Source: an uncultured bacterium (GTDB taxonomy: Bacteria > Planctomycetota > UBA1135 > GCA-002686595). From it: a stretch of DNA of 59,412 nucleotides. Positions 57,171 to 59,412 of this stretch are shown here, piece by piece. Location of the stretch: positions 1-59,412 of the forward strand of contig CALJGV010000003.1 of the NCBI GenBank assembly GCA_938075305.1, in the 5' to 3' direction. Position numbers and translations under genes: made by a program. Within the stretch, counting starts at the first letter, position 1. Each line of letters opens with the position of its first letter. A model generated the notes under the pieces. The model was not told the origin of the DNA. It ran no database searches and saw only the letters and a program-made list of their open reading frames with translations.

Positions 57171-59234
57171 ATGCTCAAGACAGCATCTCTCCTGATCGGA
57201 GCGGTCGCCCTCACCCAGGGCGCGTTTGGTCAGTCGTCTGCCCAGCTTCAGCGGATCCCCGCGCGAGCCCCGATCCACGCCGGCACCTTCCACGCCGCGT
57301 CGGGTCAGTTCATTCCCGCCGACCCGTCCCAGCAGTCGACCATGGGTGTCGGAGGGGACGTCTACACGAACAACTACTACGCTGGCGTCTTCCTGGACAT
57401 CAACGCCTCCAGCCTCGTCGTGGATGAGGGCCGGATCCCCAGCACGACCTCCCCGGCGACTGCCAGCCCGGTGAGCGTCACGGGGTCCCAGGACAGCTAC
57501 CGGATCAACAACATCCAGCTGGGATATGCCACGGACTCGATCGGAGACGGCAACGCCCGCCTGACGATCCTGCCCGAGTACGCCTCGTGCTCCAACCCGC
57601 TCGGGGGCTCGACGCCGATCCTCGACCTGATCATCACGGGGCTGCCTGGGACGATCCTGGCGGGCGCCGTCACGCCCTACACCTTCGACGTCGACATGAC
57701 CGGCTTCGAGTTCTGCATGCCGGCGGATGGCGACGGCGTGTATGACGACGGCATCGTCGATAACTTCGGCTTCGGCCTGCTGATGTCCGCGGACGCGGGC
57801 TCACTGATCGGTCCGCTGATCGGCGCTCGCCCGGGCCCCTTCGCCCCCACCGGCGATGGCACGATCTTCCAGAACCCCGGCAGCGTCGGATCCGGCCTCG
57901 GCACCGTGGACCAGTGGTTCGAGCTCGAGTTCGGGACGGGCTCCTCCAGCTGCTACAACGAGGGTGGATACGACCCGGTCACGAACAACCCGTCCTTCGG
58001 GTCCTTCTGGCTGGTGCTCGGCGCGGACCTCGCGTTCGACTGCACCGGCTGCGCGGCTGGCCAGGACGACCTGTTCGAGGACAACGACACCTGCGGGACG
58101 GCGGCGCCTCTGGCGATCCCGGGCTCTAACTCGGGGCTCGTGGTGACCAAGACGGACCCGGACTACTACTCCTTCGACATCCCTGCTGGCTCGACGGTGA
58201 CGGCGTCCGCGCTGTTCTCCCACGCCCAGGCCGACGTGGACATGTACCTCCTCACGGATGACTGCTCCACGGCCTACGACTCGGGATTCTCCCTCTCCGA
58301 CAACGAGACGGTCTCCTACACCAACTGTGGAGCGACCCCCCTTCCGGTGAAGCTCGCGGTCGTGGTCTTCTCGGGGAGCGTCGGCGACTGCGGGGACTAC
58401 GACCTCGCGGTCACCACCGAGGCGGTCTGCTCGGATGATCCGCTCGCGGGGAACGACTCCTGCGCGAGCGCGTTCAACCTGTCGACGGGCCTCTCCATCA
58501 ACCTGGTGGTCAACCGGTGCGCGCCGAGCGATTACTACCGTCTGAACCTCATCCCGGGCGAGACGATCGACCTGGAGATGACGCTCAACCCCGCCGAGGC
58601 GGACCTCGACCTGCTCCTCTTCCGTGACGACGCCACCTGCGGCGATCCGGCGGGGCTCATCGCAGGCTCGTTCAACGTGGGCGCTACGGAGTCGATCCTC
58701 TACACCAACAAGTCGGGCCAGCAGCAGTCCTACATCCTGGTGGTGGACACGTTCGCCTTCAACTCGGGTGTGGACTGCACCGGGTACGTTCTGGACTACG
58801 CCATCGACGCCTCGACCGAGGTCGGGTCGAACTTCTGCTCGGCGGTGCTGAACTCGTCCGGGTTCGGAGCCCACATGTTCGGAACCGGTAGCGATGTCGT
58901 CGCCGACAACTCCCTGACCCTGAACGCAGAGTGCCTGCCGAACAACTCGAGCGGTTACTTCTTCGTCTCCCAGGGCACGATCTTCGTCCCGAACGTGGGT
59001 AGCTCCGACGGCAACCTCTGCATCGGCGGTGGCCCGGTCGGCCGATTCCTGGCAAGCGTGGTCAACACCGGCTCAGGCACCTCGGTCTCGGTCCTGACGG
59101 ACCTCACGTCCTTCCCCCAGCCCACTGGAAACGTCGCTGTCCTCCCCGGGGACACGTACAACTTCCAGTACTGGTTCCGGGACGTCGGCAGCACCAGCAA
59201 CTTCTCCGACGCCCTCGCGGTGACGTTCCAGTGA
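57171..59234 (+). CDS. Secreted protein with PPC repeats and Cys-containing C-terminal domain
   Basis: 687 residues with a signal peptide (about 1-20). The first third is a beta-rich domain with Asp-rich turns. Two PPC-like (bacterial pre-peptidase C-terminal) sandwich domains follow (about 298-410 and 425-545), with repeats such as DPDYYSFDIPAGSTV and SDYYRLNLIPGETI. The C-terminal 135 residues (FCSAVLNSSGFG, ECLPNNSSGYFFVS, GNLCIGGGPVGRF, FQYWFRD) look like a Cys-paired domain repeated among secreted planctomycete proteins. It is preceded by a T8 tract at 57142-57149. A structural or matrix protein is likely; no enzyme motif was found. Confidence 0.75.
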   Translation: MLKTASLLIGAVALTQGAFGQSSAQLQRIPARAPIHAGTFHAASGQFIPADPSQQSTMGVGGDVYTNNYYAGVFLDINASSLVVDEGRIPSTTSPATASPVSVTGSQDSYRINNIQLGYATDSIGDGNARLTILPEYASCSNPLGGSTPILDLIITGLPGTILAGAVTPYTFDVDMTGFEFCMPADGDGVYDDGIVDNFGFGLLMSADAGSLIGPLIGARPGPFAPTGDGTIFQNPGSVGSGLGTVDQWFELEFGTGSSSCYNEGGYDPVTNNPSFGSFWLVLGADLAFDCTGCAAGQDDLFEDNDTCGTAAPLAIPGSNSGLVVTKTDPDYYSFDIPAGSTVTASALFSHAQADVDMYLLTDDCSTAYDSGFSLSDNETVSYTNCGATPLPVKLAVVVFSGSVGDCGDYDLAVTTEAVCSDDPLAGNDSCASAFNLSTGLSINLVVNRCAPSDYYRLNLIPGETIDLEMTLNPAEADLDLLLFRDDATCGDPAGLIAGSFNVGATESILYTNKSGQQQSYILVVDTFAFNSGVDCTGYVLDYAIDASTEVGSNFCSAVLNSSGFGAHMFGTGSDVVADNSLTLNAECLPNNSSGYFFVSQGTIFVPNVGSSDGNLCIGGGPVGRFLASVVNTGSGTSVSVLTDLTSFPQPTGNVAVLPGDTYNFQYWFRDVGSTSNFSDALAVTFQ

Positions 59235-59247
59235 GCTGAGCTGCGCT

Positions 59248-59309
59248 GGGCCCGCCCCTCGGGCCCGAGCGACAAGTGAGCGCGCCGCCGGCCAGTCCGG
59301 GGGCGCGCT
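59248..59309 (+). terminator. Tandem hairpins after the PPC-repeat gene
   Basis: GGGCCCG-CCCCT-CGGGCCC (59248-59266) and AGCGCGCC...GGCGCGCT (59279-59309, with an inner CCGG/CCGG pairing) follow the stop within 75 bp. The second is followed by TATTTC. Together they resemble a strong terminator. No gene is supported from 59235 to the window end. Confidence 0.55.
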
Positions 59310-59412
59310 TCGCTATTTCGAACTTCCTTCCGCCAGAGGCCTTTGGAGGAGGACTGCGGCTGCGCCCTTCGCCCGGCGACCCGGGGAGGGATAGAATTCG
59401 CACGGAGGCCAC

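Overview
The window is GC-rich, densely coding bacterial chromosome with no rRNA, CRISPR array, transposase, integrase or phage gene visible. A Gram-negative envelope is implied by a family-9 (heptosyltransferase-like) glycosyltransferase, an MsbA-type ABC exporter, a large parvulin-like exported protein and lipoproteins. Start codons mostly lack a Shine-Dalgarno sequence (glnK is a clear exception). Several exported proteins have architectures common in Planctomycetota: FG-GAP repeats, an alpha/alpha-toroid protein with a C-terminal beta-sandwich, a degenerate peptidase-MA-like protein, and PPC repeats with a Cys-rich C-terminal domain. My best guess is a marine, deep-branching planctomycete-like bacterium; this is inference from gene content only.

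Layout. 1-2.5 kb: a membrane protein, a PadR regulator and a permease-prefix membrane protein behind a striking double dyad. 2.5-4.7 kb: an exported FG-GAP protein with a zincin motif, convergent with gcvP (4.7-7.7 kb). 7.9-14.8 kb: Nudix hydrolase, Gfo/Idh/MocA oxidoreductase, radical SAM protein, glycosyltransferase 9 and PEP carboxylase, several with overlapping stop and start codons. 15-17.4 kb: response regulator, B3/4-domain protein, tRNA-Pro and small membrane proteins. 17.4-19.1 kb: plsY-gpsA. 19.2-22.1 kb: HyuA-like and PhzF-like genes. 22.2-31.4 kb: a long minus-strand series (ruvC, MinD/FlhG-like ATPase, helix-hairpin-helix protein, nadC fused to an anti-sigma-type ATPase domain, VanZ, purB, sugar isomerase-like, DHH phosphoesterase, thiD, tRNA-Gly). 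31.5-32.7 kb: ispD-ispF. 32.8-42.4 kb: exported proteins, the ABC exporter and the parvulin. 42.7-46 kb: tandem B12-binding radical SAM paralogues. 46.3-50.1 kb: two paralogous secreted esterase-like proteins flanking a VOC protein. 50.1-52.4 kb: lipoprotein, glnK and amt. 52.7-56.9 kb: two soluble hybrid histidine kinases flanking a cysteine hydrolase. 57.2-59.2 kb: a secreted PPC-repeat protein.

Most genes are housekeeping: glycine cleavage, anaplerosis, phospholipid, purine, NAD, thiamine and isoprenoid synthesis, Holliday junction resolution and ammonium uptake. The accessory interest lies in the nadC-HATPase fusion, the PadR double operator, the FG-GAP/zincin protein, the radical SAM tandem pair, the kinase-hydrolase-kinase cluster, and a 93-nt element closed by a 9-bp inverted repeat near 24.4 kb.
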